A stretch of 64,000 bases of DNA from Apostichopus japonicus (lineage: Eukaryota; Echinodermata; Holothuroidea; Aspidochirotida; Stichopodidae). Position numbers and translations under genes: made by a program. The first letter of the stretch is position 1. Each line of letters starts with the position of its first letter. The stretch lies in the NCBI RefSeq assembly GCF_037975245.1, contig NC_092572.1, positions 7,393,501 through 7,457,500 of the forward strand, given 5' to 3'. Below the pieces are notes generated by a model. It searched no databases, was not told where the DNA came from, and was given only the letters and a program-made list of their open reading frames with translations. Positions 53,023 to 64,000 of the stretch are shown here, one piece after another.

Positions 53023-55418
53023 ATAATACTCAATATCAATAAAAGGTAGATATTTCATAGATCGATTCACTGCTTAATTCATTTGAAGATATCAAATATT
53101 ATTAGTCATTTAAAGTTGTAAACGATGTAAAGTAAGTCCGATATTTTGCTTTGCTCCCTACTGCAGCAACGCTTAAGCAACATTGTGGATTAAGTATAAT
53201 GAACTTGTTGAACCAACTCGACACACAGTGCCCCATTATAGCACAATTGATTAGTTTTAGTACTAAACTGGCTAAAAATGAAGATGTGTCGTAATATGAA
53301 AAGTGCCTGGGCGATGTAAGAAGAAGAATGGAAAGCAATTCTTGAATTATTTGCTCATGAACTTCACTTCACCATACTTGGTAAAAAGCAGCCGTCATAT
53401 TAAAGTTGGATTCCATTGCAATTTCACTTTGAGTAAACAGTGATAGCTAAGCTAAGATTAGGGAAAACACTAGAAAGAGAACAGGTCTTAACGAGAAGGA
53501 TTTTAAGCTATAAAGACGGATAGCTTTATTCAGTATTCATAAGACATCATTGCATCTATTGACATGCATTTGCCGTGCTCACCACATTTTTTTACAGAAA
53601 ACTATTCGCCTATTTGCAAATTCTAAATGAACTATTTTACATATAATGAAAGTTTTAGATAATGAACTTCCGATTTGTTTGTAGCGCATTCACAAGTGGA
53701 ATATAAAGGTTGATTTCGCATAGACTCACCGGATTGAAATTGCATTCCTCTGTGTCAACATCAATACTGTCGCTGGTAGCAGTTTGGATGTTTTCTTTGA
53801 GCTGTTCAATAGATGAATACTATGAATAGCTACTTTTAGATGTAAACCTAAACGAGATTGTGATATTTATAACCAAGATATGCATCTCTATAATTACAAA
53901 ACTAAGTCTACTAAAATATGAACAGTGACGTTGTCAATGAACATCAAATAAGTTAACTTTCAACAACATTACAATACAATAGAAGCCGAGCAGAGAGCTA
54001 ACATAACAATCTGTGGTACCACTTACTTAAAATGAACGAAAAAGAAGGAAGAAAGAATTAATGAAAAAAAAAGAAAAAAGAATGAGGATGAGGATGAGAA
54101 AATGATAAACAAAGATCACCTGCTCTTCCTTTATAATTTTGGAGGGATATTTTGAAGTACTGACTTTACACCTTCCGAATGTCTTTTCCAAAGGATCAGT
54201 CTGTGAATGCAAAGCAAAATGCAAAGATATACGGCAAAAAGTGAAATTTAAGCATTGTTGAACCATCACATTTATGCATGAAAAAGTCATTTTTATTGAC
54301 CAAGTACCTTTCAATTATTCAAAATGTCAAGAATTTTATAGTAGACTAATTTAGAGCCTATCGCTAATAACGTCTCTGGGTGACAAAAAGAAAACAATAC
54401 TTTTAATTTCAACATAATCAATATTTAATTCTTTCTCTTTTTCGCTACCATTTTAATGTACATCTGACCACAATCTGACAGTATGACGCCAATTACATAA
54501 ATAATATATCTGAATGTAATCTTCCAGAATACCTATAGTGTCTAAATATTATACAGTATGTTTGGCTTGCCCTTCAAAGGCTGCAGTTTTTTCAAGCAGT
54601 AACCTAATTGCTAATATATGTAGATAACATGATGGAAGCTATGCAAACTAATCCTTTGTTCAATTCATAGTCAAACTGCATGAAACTTTTCTTTCACTCA
54701 CCATCACTAAGCATGACCTTGTTGTTTCGTTACTGTGGTCGAGATCATTGTCAGTGACGTCGGAGATTGTCTCGGTGTTCTGTTAAAGAAGAAAACGTTT
54801 GAACTTCATCAATTTAAACAAACAAACAATACTTCGCCCTCAGTTTTATCAAGTAAAGGTTTAATGTTAAATTACAACATAATATAGTATACGCCATATG
54901 TCATGATGTTGGACCATAATGATATTGTTAGTCTAAAAGACATGAACAATTAAGTTGTGCTGCAAAAACATCGGTTAAGTATATGACTTGGGTTAAATAG
55001 AGTAAGTAAAAAAACAGACAATTGGAAACATTTCTACTCACCGCTTGAATCTTTTCCAAAATTGAGGCGGAGGGCTTTTGTAATCCTCCGTAAATACGAT
55101 CTTCTTTCTTGACAATATCGACTGCAAGCTATAAGTGGATCAAATATTAAAACAAAAATGCTCAAGAAGAACATATTAGCTTATTCTTATAAGTTTAAAG
55201 ACCGAGGAGCATTTCTCCTGTCTACTTCAATGAAGAGTAAAACGTAAGGTAATGCAATGTATTTGATGTAATGTGAAATAATCAATTAACAACCTCTATG
55301 ATTGTCTATGTCGTGTGTATGTACAGACTTTGGAAGCAATATTCAATGACATTACAAGTACTTACTGACTTCAGTTTCTCCTCCAGAATTCTGCTTGACT
55401 GCGTCGCATCTTGTTTAT
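52525..55418 (-). CDS. Gene E: C-terminal tail exons of an unrecognised protein
   Basis: Six exons join without a stop: 55418-55366, 55128-55042, 54779-54702, 54200-54120, 53801-53730, 52626-52525 (TAA 52527-52525). After the first, all junctions are phase 0, unlike the phase 1 ectodomain exons of genes B-D. The encoded 147 or so residues are hydrophilic and Ser/Thr/Glu-rich: SSRILEEKLKS, KKEDRIYGGLQKPS, NTETISDVTDND, KIIKEEQLKEN, SPSKGSPRVNIFGEF. YGGL is a Y-x-x-L site. No domain recognised. The first exon (DKQDATQSSRI) resembles the gene D tail (DEETSRTSSVI), with the same incoming phase, so gene E may be the tail of a related receptor whose ectodomain lies further upstream. A possible earlier exon at 56363-56275 has ambiguous frame. 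Confidence 0.68.
52972..53018. repeat. TA microsatellite
   Basis: About 23 TA units in the last intron of gene E. Confidence 0.9.
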
Positions 55419-56274
55419 CTAAATAATTTAAAGATGGTCGTAAATAAGAGTAACAACGAAACGAAGAGTAAAAAGAGTTTTTTACAATTGTTTATTTGGT
55501 CGTTCTAAAATCTTAGAAGCTGAGATCTCAGCTACTTAAGTGGTTCTTGCATACTATAAAGGCGGAAATGTGATTTAGATAGTAATATCATGTTATCACT
55601 TCTTGTTATATTTTAACTTGAACATGTAGTATTGCATTCGTTTTCCATCTGTGCCAAGTTTGAATTTTTCAAATCTTTCTAAACGCAAGTTAAGTTGTTA
55701 ACAGTATCCAACGTTAAACATAATTAGGACTCAGGATTCAGGCTATTGGTATGCGACGTATTACTCAAAAATACATCAATGGTTTTTGTTGTTGATAGTC
55801 TTTCCTTAAACTGGTTAGTTCTACATTGTAAAATCCATAAGGTTAATAAACACAATGTTTGGCAGAATAATAAACGCTATGGTACAAAGTAGGTAATGTT
55901 GTTGCTTTTTTGTTTCTGATCTTATATCCGCCCTTTTTAAGTATGTTCAACACTGAGAATGGGCCTTCCCTACGTGCAGTTAAAGCCTTGCGACACAGCT
56001 ATCCGTTTCATTTCAATTATTTTGTTATGGGGACACTATAGTCGCTCTACATAACAGACCAACTTAGGAAGGAATACTGGCCGTGCAAAACTAGTGTTTC
56101 TTTGACGATCTTCCAAGATAAATATTTTTCAATGCTGTAGACCACTTCACATGCTTTAGTTGTGAAACGAAGGGTGAAAGAGGAGTACTTGACGCTCCCT
56201 CAAATTGTTAACCGTCAGCTCGACAATTACAATGATATTGAAGAATTATTTTGAAGATATACTATACCTTTCGG

Positions 56275-56363
56275 GGCAGATACTCCGCCTATGTCTATGA
56301 GTATCATTCTTAATCTGTTCCGGCCGGTGGCCAACCGTCGGTTGAGCTTGATGGCCTACGTTT
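56275..56363 (-). CDS. Possible further 5' exon of gene E
   Basis: Flanked by AACGTAG and GTATAG. One frame gives LNRRLATGRNRLRMILIDIG and joins gene E in phase; a second frame is also open. Weak evidence. Confidence 0.3.
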
Positions 56364-57612
56364 CACAAGCACAAGGAGTTGTTGCACCCAGCAGCCTATG
56401 TGATGGTTTTACTTTAACTTCAAGAGAGAAAAATATGTCGTCTTGGGTTAAAGGTTTAATAAAATATTTAGATAGTTGATCCTGATTGACTTATTATATT
56501 GTATTTTTGTAGGATAACTCATTTCTTGTTTTTTCTATCTTAAATAGTCTTTACAGACAGAAGAGAAAGAACACCAGATTGGTAAGTTTCTCATAGTGTC
56601 CCAAATATTTTGCAGTAGTAACAAAAATGTTTGCTTTTATGGTCATTGAAAAAGCAATGGGGTATGGTTCCTCGAGAATTAAGCAGCTTGTTTATATTTG
56701 CTCACAACTTTCACAAAATGTAACGAGCTTTTCTAAACTTCAAGTTGATTAATTTTGTTTCATTGATCGATTATTATTACTTTAATTAGATTAGGCCATT
56801 ATTTAACTAGACAAACCGAGAGCCTCGTCGTTGAACTTAAGTTCGTCTCTATAATGGAAGTAGCCTATATGCCCACCCATTATACTTCGATAATTGTCTA
56901 CATAATTTCTAATGTTTTTATTTCTGCATATCATTATATAATGCAACCATAAAACCCGGTTACATGTGTATCATGTCATGATTAATACTTCTATACTTTG
57001 AGCATTTTTCTTCTACAAACAACCGAGCTGCACTATAGCTGGAACTCATTTCGCCTATTCAGAAAGAACGGGTTATAAATATGTAGCACCCCTAATATTT
57101 CAAACAGAAGTGTCTATAGTTTTGTCCCCCCTGGATAATATACCTTTCCCCTTGACTTTTATTTTTCCATTTTCCTCTTATCTCTTTGTGGTATATTCTT
57201 AGTAACGCTCACGGAGTCAGTGACCTGTGTGCATTACCCCTCAGTGGACTAATTCCTGCTAAAAGGACCATTAAATAAGCTTTGTGTGGCTTGGGTTACT
57301 CTTGGGTTACTCTTAGGTTACGCTAAGTAAGTGATTATTAATCTGTTATTCCCAATACTAATTAACAGACCAGGCTTTGTTTTATTTTCCCTAAAGTGTA
57401 GTGAGTGATGTCATACTCTCTGTAATCTCTGGTGGAATAAGTTAAAGATGTGGGAAGACAGTTTGTCTACTTCCTGGAGGATTGGTAGCCAAGTTAAGTA
57501 AAGTCTTGTCTGGTAGGTTGGGGTAACAAACTTATCTTTGTTCTAAGAATAGCTTAAAACACTCAAGTTTGCAAGCAACTCTACCATTCACCAAGACACT
57601 ACAAGCTGCCAT

Positions 57613-58721
57613 GCACCCGCAGTGGACACAGACTGTACCAGTTTAATTAGAAATTAATCACATTAATTTCTACACAGGTAAGAGTTCATCTTTTGACTTT
57701 GCCCCAGACCCTTCAGGAACCTATTCATTTCCATTGTGCATACCTAGTGTATTTTACTTTTAAATGAATTAATGTTAGATCTGTACTGGCAAGGTGCACA
57801 CATAATATATAGCAACCCTCATTAAGTATTTGTATTGTATTTACTAACTTACTATTTACTATTTTTGACCCTGTGATTGCCGAATGCTCACAGACTGTAT
57901 TTATTATTTTGTTCCTGTGATGGCTGAACGCACACAGACTGTAATTATTAATTAAATGTTTTGGACCTGTAATGGCTATGATCTAACCTACATTGAGTTA
58001 AATGTGAGAGTACTGAAAGTACTTACGCTATTGGTCTAACGAAAACCCATATTTGGATTTTTATTTAGTTTAGTATGTACTCTTACGCTAAGTGTAGCAC
58101 TTCCCGTTACTGTAATGCACTCACATTATTATCTAGTTGTACTAAGCTTCCTGTTCGAGCTATGTTTGGATCCCATGTTGCTACACTTTTACTAGTTGCC
58201 ATGGTGATAGGATTAGCCGAACTTCTGCAAACCTTTATATTTGAAGAGTTGTAGCAATATATATGTTGGTAGCCATATTAACATTTTGACTATTTCGTGG
58301 ATCGAGGCACTATTGTTGTTGTTTACTTAGAATATTTGAGTAGTAGCATGTATTTAGCCCTATGAGTCACCCTTCACTGGTACAGACTCCATCTGACCAG
58401 ATGTATACAACAGATAAGCTAGGTGACATGGTGTCCGTTTTATAGCCTGGTCTTAGTCCCAAGGGACGCTTAGGTACCTGCAGCCTAGCGAAAGGTGTCA
58501 GTTACCATGGCAACCTGTGGTTTACGTCAGTAGAGGTGCACGGGTTGAATTACATAGTTAGTATGCTCCTGTGTTGCTATTATTACTAGCTGAGGGATTC
58601 CCCCCAGTAGTACATTATTTATACTTGTAGACTTCATGTTAGTCAGAGGGCATAATGGTTTTAGAGTAAATCACTCGCCTCTATTTGGATGTGTTCGTAG
58701 TGGTATATATATATGTATATG

Positions 58722-58775
<54 letters not shown>

Positions 58776-58842
58776 CTGCTGGAGTGGAAACAGACTGTGC
58801 CAGTTTTATTAGAAATTAATTACATTAATTTCTATACAGTAT
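57613..58842. repeat. Direct repeats of about 65 bp bracketing 1.1 kb
   Basis: 57613-57677 and 58773-58840 share cacagactgtaccagttt-like sequence followed by a near-palindrome agaaattaatNacattaatttct, in the same orientation. No coding frame lies between. This may be the ends or internal repeats of a non-autonomous element. Confidence 0.55.
58700..58772. repeat. TA microsatellite
   Basis: (TA)n with a few G interruptions, directly before the second direct repeat copy. Confidence 0.9.
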
Positions 58843-58849
58843 GTACAGA

Positions 58850-61800
58850 TATTGATGTACTTTTCAACCTATCTAGGGACCGTGCCTATTGATGTCCCCC
58901 TAGACGATAGTGTTAGACGCCGGAGCCCCCCTCCCCTGGTCCGGGTAACTAAGGGACATATAATGTCTCCCCACTAGTAGACACCATTCTGAAGGACTGA
59001 AGGACCAATCATTGTACAAGATGTGATGGGTGTGACTCCCGACTTAGTATATTAGTAGGCCATTAGTGTTAGGCCAGAATGGTGAATAAATAATATTTAC
59101 TATACGGATTACGATATAACATTGTGTTTGTACTCATTTTAATATACTGTGTCCTATATCTTCACAAAGGCAGGTGACTCATCGCAAAATTGAACCCCGC
59201 TTCCCTTGATCTTATGTATCTCGTGGTTGCGTTACAAACACATATTTTTGTCCTATAAGTGCTACAAATACATGCCATCAGTTATTTTCTGAAATGAAAT
59301 ATATGCTGTACCTTTAGGAGTTTCAAAGATTTTCATTGAAATTTTATATCTAAATGTTCAATTCATTGCATGTCACGTTCAAGGTCAGCCACCAAATGTA
59401 ACAATTGTGTTTAGACACATGTCGATTATTATAAAACAAGTAGAGCATAATATTAGAGCTAAGAATGAAACCATTAAAGGTCCAAAATAAAATGATGTAA
59501 AGCGAGATACTAATGAAGCGCAAAATGAAATCGATTTTGATAGGAAAATTAAGCGGTTATAAACACGACAGACAAAGAGATAGGGTCTAACAGTAACATT
59601 GCTTTAAACGTTGTTGACGTTCAACATATATGTCTATATCTCAATAGTAAACAAAATGAAACTTGTTATGCAAACACAAATGCAATGATTTACTACACTT
59701 CTCTTTTGACAGAATATACAATAGCATGGATCATCAGCGGAATAATATTCAACTCACTTGCCAAGGATTAAACAGAAAATGGATGACAATCAGCCCTTCT
59801 TATACCCTGGAAGGCCAAACTGAGCTATGAAATACCACAACCTGGAGTATATTACGGTAGGCCTCTATGTGATTACTGTATAAGTAAGCCACATATATAC
59901 TGTACTGATCATATAAGTAGGAAGTAAATGTTGATATAGCAAGAGCATAGGTAGCGTTACAATGCAGCCGGTTGCGTCAAATTCACTAAATATCAATGAA
60001 TTAGTAACCAATGTTAGCCTAACCAACTTTGTTTAATATAAATAATGGAACACATATAGAAACATAACGAATTTGATAATATATTTCTCACTGCTTTCCA
60101 CCACGCAGACTTGCTTTTCAAGTAGCGAAAGAGAAACTTACCAACTGCAAGAATATAGTAATTGTTCTCGTCTTTCGTTCCTTTTCAGTGATTTAACCTA
60201 CAATAACATAAGCATTACATTGATGAATCCCTATATAAAGAACATCCCACATACCAACTCTCCTGTTGTTATAAATTCTATAGACAAAAACATGCGAAGG
60301 CTTAACACATGATATAAAAAAAATATCTGTTTGTGCTTGCAAAATCTGTCGCAATATTATAATCACAATATTGCGCAATCAAAATATCCCCGAACGAACA
60401 CGGGAGTTCACCACACAAACCGCGTTACGTGTCCTAGGTAGCCTACGTACGTAAGGGACGCTAGAGCTGTTAAACATTTGGAACGCCAGAGCAGACACAA
60501 CTCACAGCAACAGCAACTCCCTTGCACGTGAAGACAGCACAAGCATGTCAAGAATAGCCCTTCCTCTTATACGAGTTGCAGAAATGTAGCATGTACAGTA
60601 TAGAATGTTATGAATGAGAATGCCACAATGTTGGTAGAGTTAAATTCCTTTCAAATTCTTAAAGAACAGACATGCAAAATAAATCATGTTTACTTGTTTA
60701 AATACACGTGCAGCAATCATGATTAGGGAACTGTAACTCTTGATAATGGTTTTGCCTGGATATTGTTCTAGTACAGAATTTTTATTTCAATAGTAATGAA
60801 TTCGCCTATAATAGCATTCTGCACAAGGATTTCTCTGCTCCGTGCGGACTTAACTTTATCCTTAACTTATCTTTAGGGGGTCATGACGTACTGTTTTACC
60901 TAACACTTATCATTGTCTTGAACATTGCTGCCTTTCATATCCTCTCCTCTAACTATATTTAAACGATTCCTGGTTGCCAACCCTTTCCAGTAAACTTGCA
61001 GCAAGTGTTACAGGTTAAATAATCCCAAATGTAGTCAAAGTAGTTGATAATTTGACTAATTAGATTAGATAGATTGATTACATTTGATTAATAAGCTGAA
61101 AAGACACACTAGTTAAAACTATTATAGGTTAAGTTTAATTTCTAGTTATGTCACTTCCTTGTTCGTTCAGCAGTCTAAAGTTAGTTTGGCAGTTGCTACT
61201 AAAAAGGGACAAAGAGGGTATAGTACACGCCCATTAAAAGCCCCGCTGACTTACACTCTAAACTATTAAAATTACGTCGTCTCCAATGCTAGATAAACCC
61301 TACCAATCACAAGATAGCTGAAAACTTGGTCATACATGGCACTATCAATGTTTCTATTCATTAAAGTGCATTAGTTTGCTATGAGAGTCTGAAGTTTTCG
61401 TCACTTTTAAACAATCATCATTACTCAGTAGTAAGCAATGTTCGTACGGTGCTCATGGGAGGCCTAAAGTGGTCTAAAATTAACCCAATTAATGCATCAC
61501 ATGTACTTTTATTCATACCTTTGAACATGCAAGCCAAAATAATACTAGATCTTTCTTGGTAAGATATCAAAAAGGTTTTTCTCCTGCTGCATTTTGGCAC
61601 GTTTGCTGTTTGATTCTTGATTGATATAGACTCTTATAGGAGTATGTCACCATAAAGGCTAATTTATGAAACATCCAAGAATTCAAAATGTATTATTATA
61701 TCCCATTATATAACACATACATCATGATATTGATAACCATTTAGAGTCAGGTGGGGTGGCCGTAATTGTCAAACTTTGGGAGTGCTGAGGTTTCTATTAC

Positions 61801-62480
61801 TCTCCATAACGTCAGCTAGTCGACGTCTTTACCAATGTCATGCTATGAATTAACGATGCCCTTAAGGCACTGGCCAGTTCTTACTGTTTTACACTCTTAC
61901 CAGTTCAATTTTGTGCAGTAAAGTTGAATAAATGTAAAGTCGAAGGTGTGGGATGTTGTTACCCGCCGTTGGAAGTACATGTAAACCCAGTGAAGAGCAG
62001 CCTGAGCTACTGGCACACTTCAGCATGAATTATACAGACTTTTTATTATTAAATATTTAAAAATATTATTTCTATTTTAACTTTGCTGCCATAGGACTGA
62101 ATAGATAAATAACGTGATACATGTCTTGAATGATCAGATACTTGTAGTATTCCAAGTTTACAAAACACAAAGGTAGGAATTTTACGTCAAGACTTAATAA
62201 CCATTAACATAACATATCGCATGTTACATGTCTAAGGTTACTATACGAAGATATTCGCTGTTCTGAGGATTATTTTACACTTCAATTAACTTTTATACTT
62301 AGTCTCTCTGTTTCCTTAATAGCTATGCGTTTTACAATAGGTCACAGTCACCAACCAATATGATAAAGGAAACGATGTATTTACACAATCAATATTTACC
62401 GAGTGCCTGTCAGAACAACTACAATAGTTCACGAAAAGTTCATGATGTCTAAACGGAACTACGGATGCGTAGAATGGACA
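58850..62480. other. Non-coding stretch, no gene seen
   Basis: No exon with domain or splice support on either strand. The 60073-60378 open frames have no recognisable content. Confidence 0.4.
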
Positions 62481-62609
62481 TCATATGAAAGAATTAAACT
62501 TACATGTTATGAGTGTATATATTACGTTTTGCACGGTTCAGATCTCGCTACGAAAAGGTAAATACGTACTTATATTTAAATTGGAACTATGTCGACATTT
62601 TCGGTATAG

Positions 62610-62733
62610 TTCAGAGTTTACCTTTTTTACTGTTTGCGAAGAAGTTGTAACAAGCAGTGCCTCACCAAAAAAAAAGTTGTTTGATGACTCAGCCACAGAA
62701 GTAAAAAAAGTTATTAGCGTATTAGCTTGTTAG
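62610..62733 (+). CDS. Possible terminal exon of an unknown gene
   Basis: After an acceptor-like tatagttcag the frame reads FTVCEEVVTSSASPKKKLF ... VISVLAC and TAG. The residue mix looks coding, but there is no upstream partner exon or homology. Confidence 0.2.
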
Positions 62734-64000
62734 GGTATTAGCGTATTAGCGTATGCATGCCTCTAAATGCAAAATTTTAGTCTAAAATGTAACTTTTGTT
62801 TGCTGGAGAAGGACAACAACGGCCGTCGGTTTCAAAATGAACCCAAGATATTCCAGTTAAACCCTTAAAACTACTAATAAATAAGTAATACTTATAAATA
62901 TCAAAGAAATACCAAATCTTCCAGGTGAATCAGTGTTTTCTTCTTTCTTATTCTGGGAGTCTTACTATATTATCATGGTTTAAGTATCATATACCCGACT
63001 GTTAATCTGTATAGTCTTTCAGATGATGCTGGCGATATGTAATAACACATTTTCCGAAGATTTTCCAAGTCGTGGAACTAAATACGCAATTTAAATATGA
63101 TAGAATATGAACATAACATAATTTACTGAAATGTGCTACGATGCGCTAATAAATTTGCTAAAACATGCTTAATTTTTTCTCTATTCTTTGGCAAATACAA
63201 ACACACGAAAAAACATAAGTATCCTGTCGACATAATGAATATATAACATACCTAGAGATCCACAATACAGAAAGTCAAACTATCCACGGAATAGACAATA
63301 CGCAGTATATTTAAGTGTTAAATTATGTATCTACGTACATTTCCTTTTCTGATACCAAATATAAATCATCTGAAAATATGTCACATGGTAACCATGGTGT
63401 ACACCTGTACTGGTTAGCTTTACGTTTATTAACGAGTGGGGTGTACATGAGGCAATCACGTGAGCGGGCAGTTGAGCAATCGTCAGCAGATTATAAGAAG
63501 CTCGCTACGTGTAGGGCGCCATCATACCACAAACAGCCAGGGATTTAAATCTTCTAGATGTATCATGACATTACAAGGTTTAATTTAACCACGTAATTTA
63601 AAGCAATTAGGACTAGCGACAAACACACGGTAACCACTGTTAGATTGTACGTGCATAAGGAAGACACAACCACTTTTTCCTTTCTCTTTAATTCAAAGGA
63701 CACTAATCATATAGCCAGCATATCACAAGATTGTTCCCTTTTTCAACGAGTCATGTTTGATTTACAAATTTGACAGCATTTTACAAGATTCATTTGCTAC
63801 ATAGACATAGCGATACTATTGTTTATAATGTATGTGGAGTCGCTTTTACTCAAAGGAAGTACAGGTTAAGAGAAAATATATCACTTGAAATAAACATCAA
63901 TCCCCACCCCCTCCCCCAGTTGAAATATTACGAATATGGTAATGAAGTCACGGATTCACTTTGCGATCATTTATCCTACCTGTTGCACGAAACCTATATA

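Overview
Eukaryotic, AT-rich, intron-rich DNA. The mix of Ig-superfamily, Tie-like and tyrosine-kinase-like exons, Penelope-like and L1-like retroelement remains, many short DNA transposons, long TA arrays and frequent 'taggcctat'-type words suggests a marine invertebrate deuterostome. An echinoderm such as a sea cucumber is my best guess, but this is inference only. No bacterial, rRNA or CRISPR features are visible. Genes were built by hand from splice sites, reading phase and domain motifs. Two models (B and C below) close as uninterrupted reading frames across 8 and 16 exons.

Layout. (A) 22-4014, plus strand: 3' part of a receptor tyrosine kinase-like gene. Its catalytic loop reads HPG instead of HRD, its first exon is frameshifted and one acceptor looks lost. 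(B) 17636-7225, minus: a complete 8-exon gene for a 499-residue secreted protein with a Tie-receptor-like Ig plus three EGF-like modules, and no membrane segment or kinase. (C) 41670-25428, minus: a complete 16-exon gene for an 890-residue receptor with signal peptide, five Ig domains, one membrane span, an ITIM-like motif and a kinase fold lacking the VAIK lysine, HRD aspartate and DFG. (D) 52095 to about 48140 (perhaps 46681), minus: an Ig receptor with four Ig domains, a membrane span and a short tail. (E) 55418 (perhaps 56363) to 52525, minus: the 3' exons of a gene encoding a hydrophilic tail, ending just upstream of gene D.

The window therefore looks like a cluster of related Ig/Tie-type receptor genes that have lost or discarded catalysis: a decoy-like ectodomain, two pseudokinase receptors and one or two kinase-less receptors. 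Every ectodomain exon in B, C and D starts and ends in phase 1, so exons can be duplicated or skipped without breaking the frame. In gene C an Ig exon pair has been tandemly duplicated.

Repeats fill the introns and gaps: a foldback minisatellite (12.2-14.2 kb), a 1.34 kb hAT-like element (22984-24322), a MITE touching the 3' end of gene C (24793-25417), a 443 bp foldback element with a visible empty site (34283-34725), a Penelope-like remnant (37.3-38.9 kb), a 400 bp ATATT array, an L1-like remnant (44.9-46.3 kb) and a 1.07 kb pure purine tract (46.8-47.9 kb). The stretch 56.4-64 kb holds no gene I can support.
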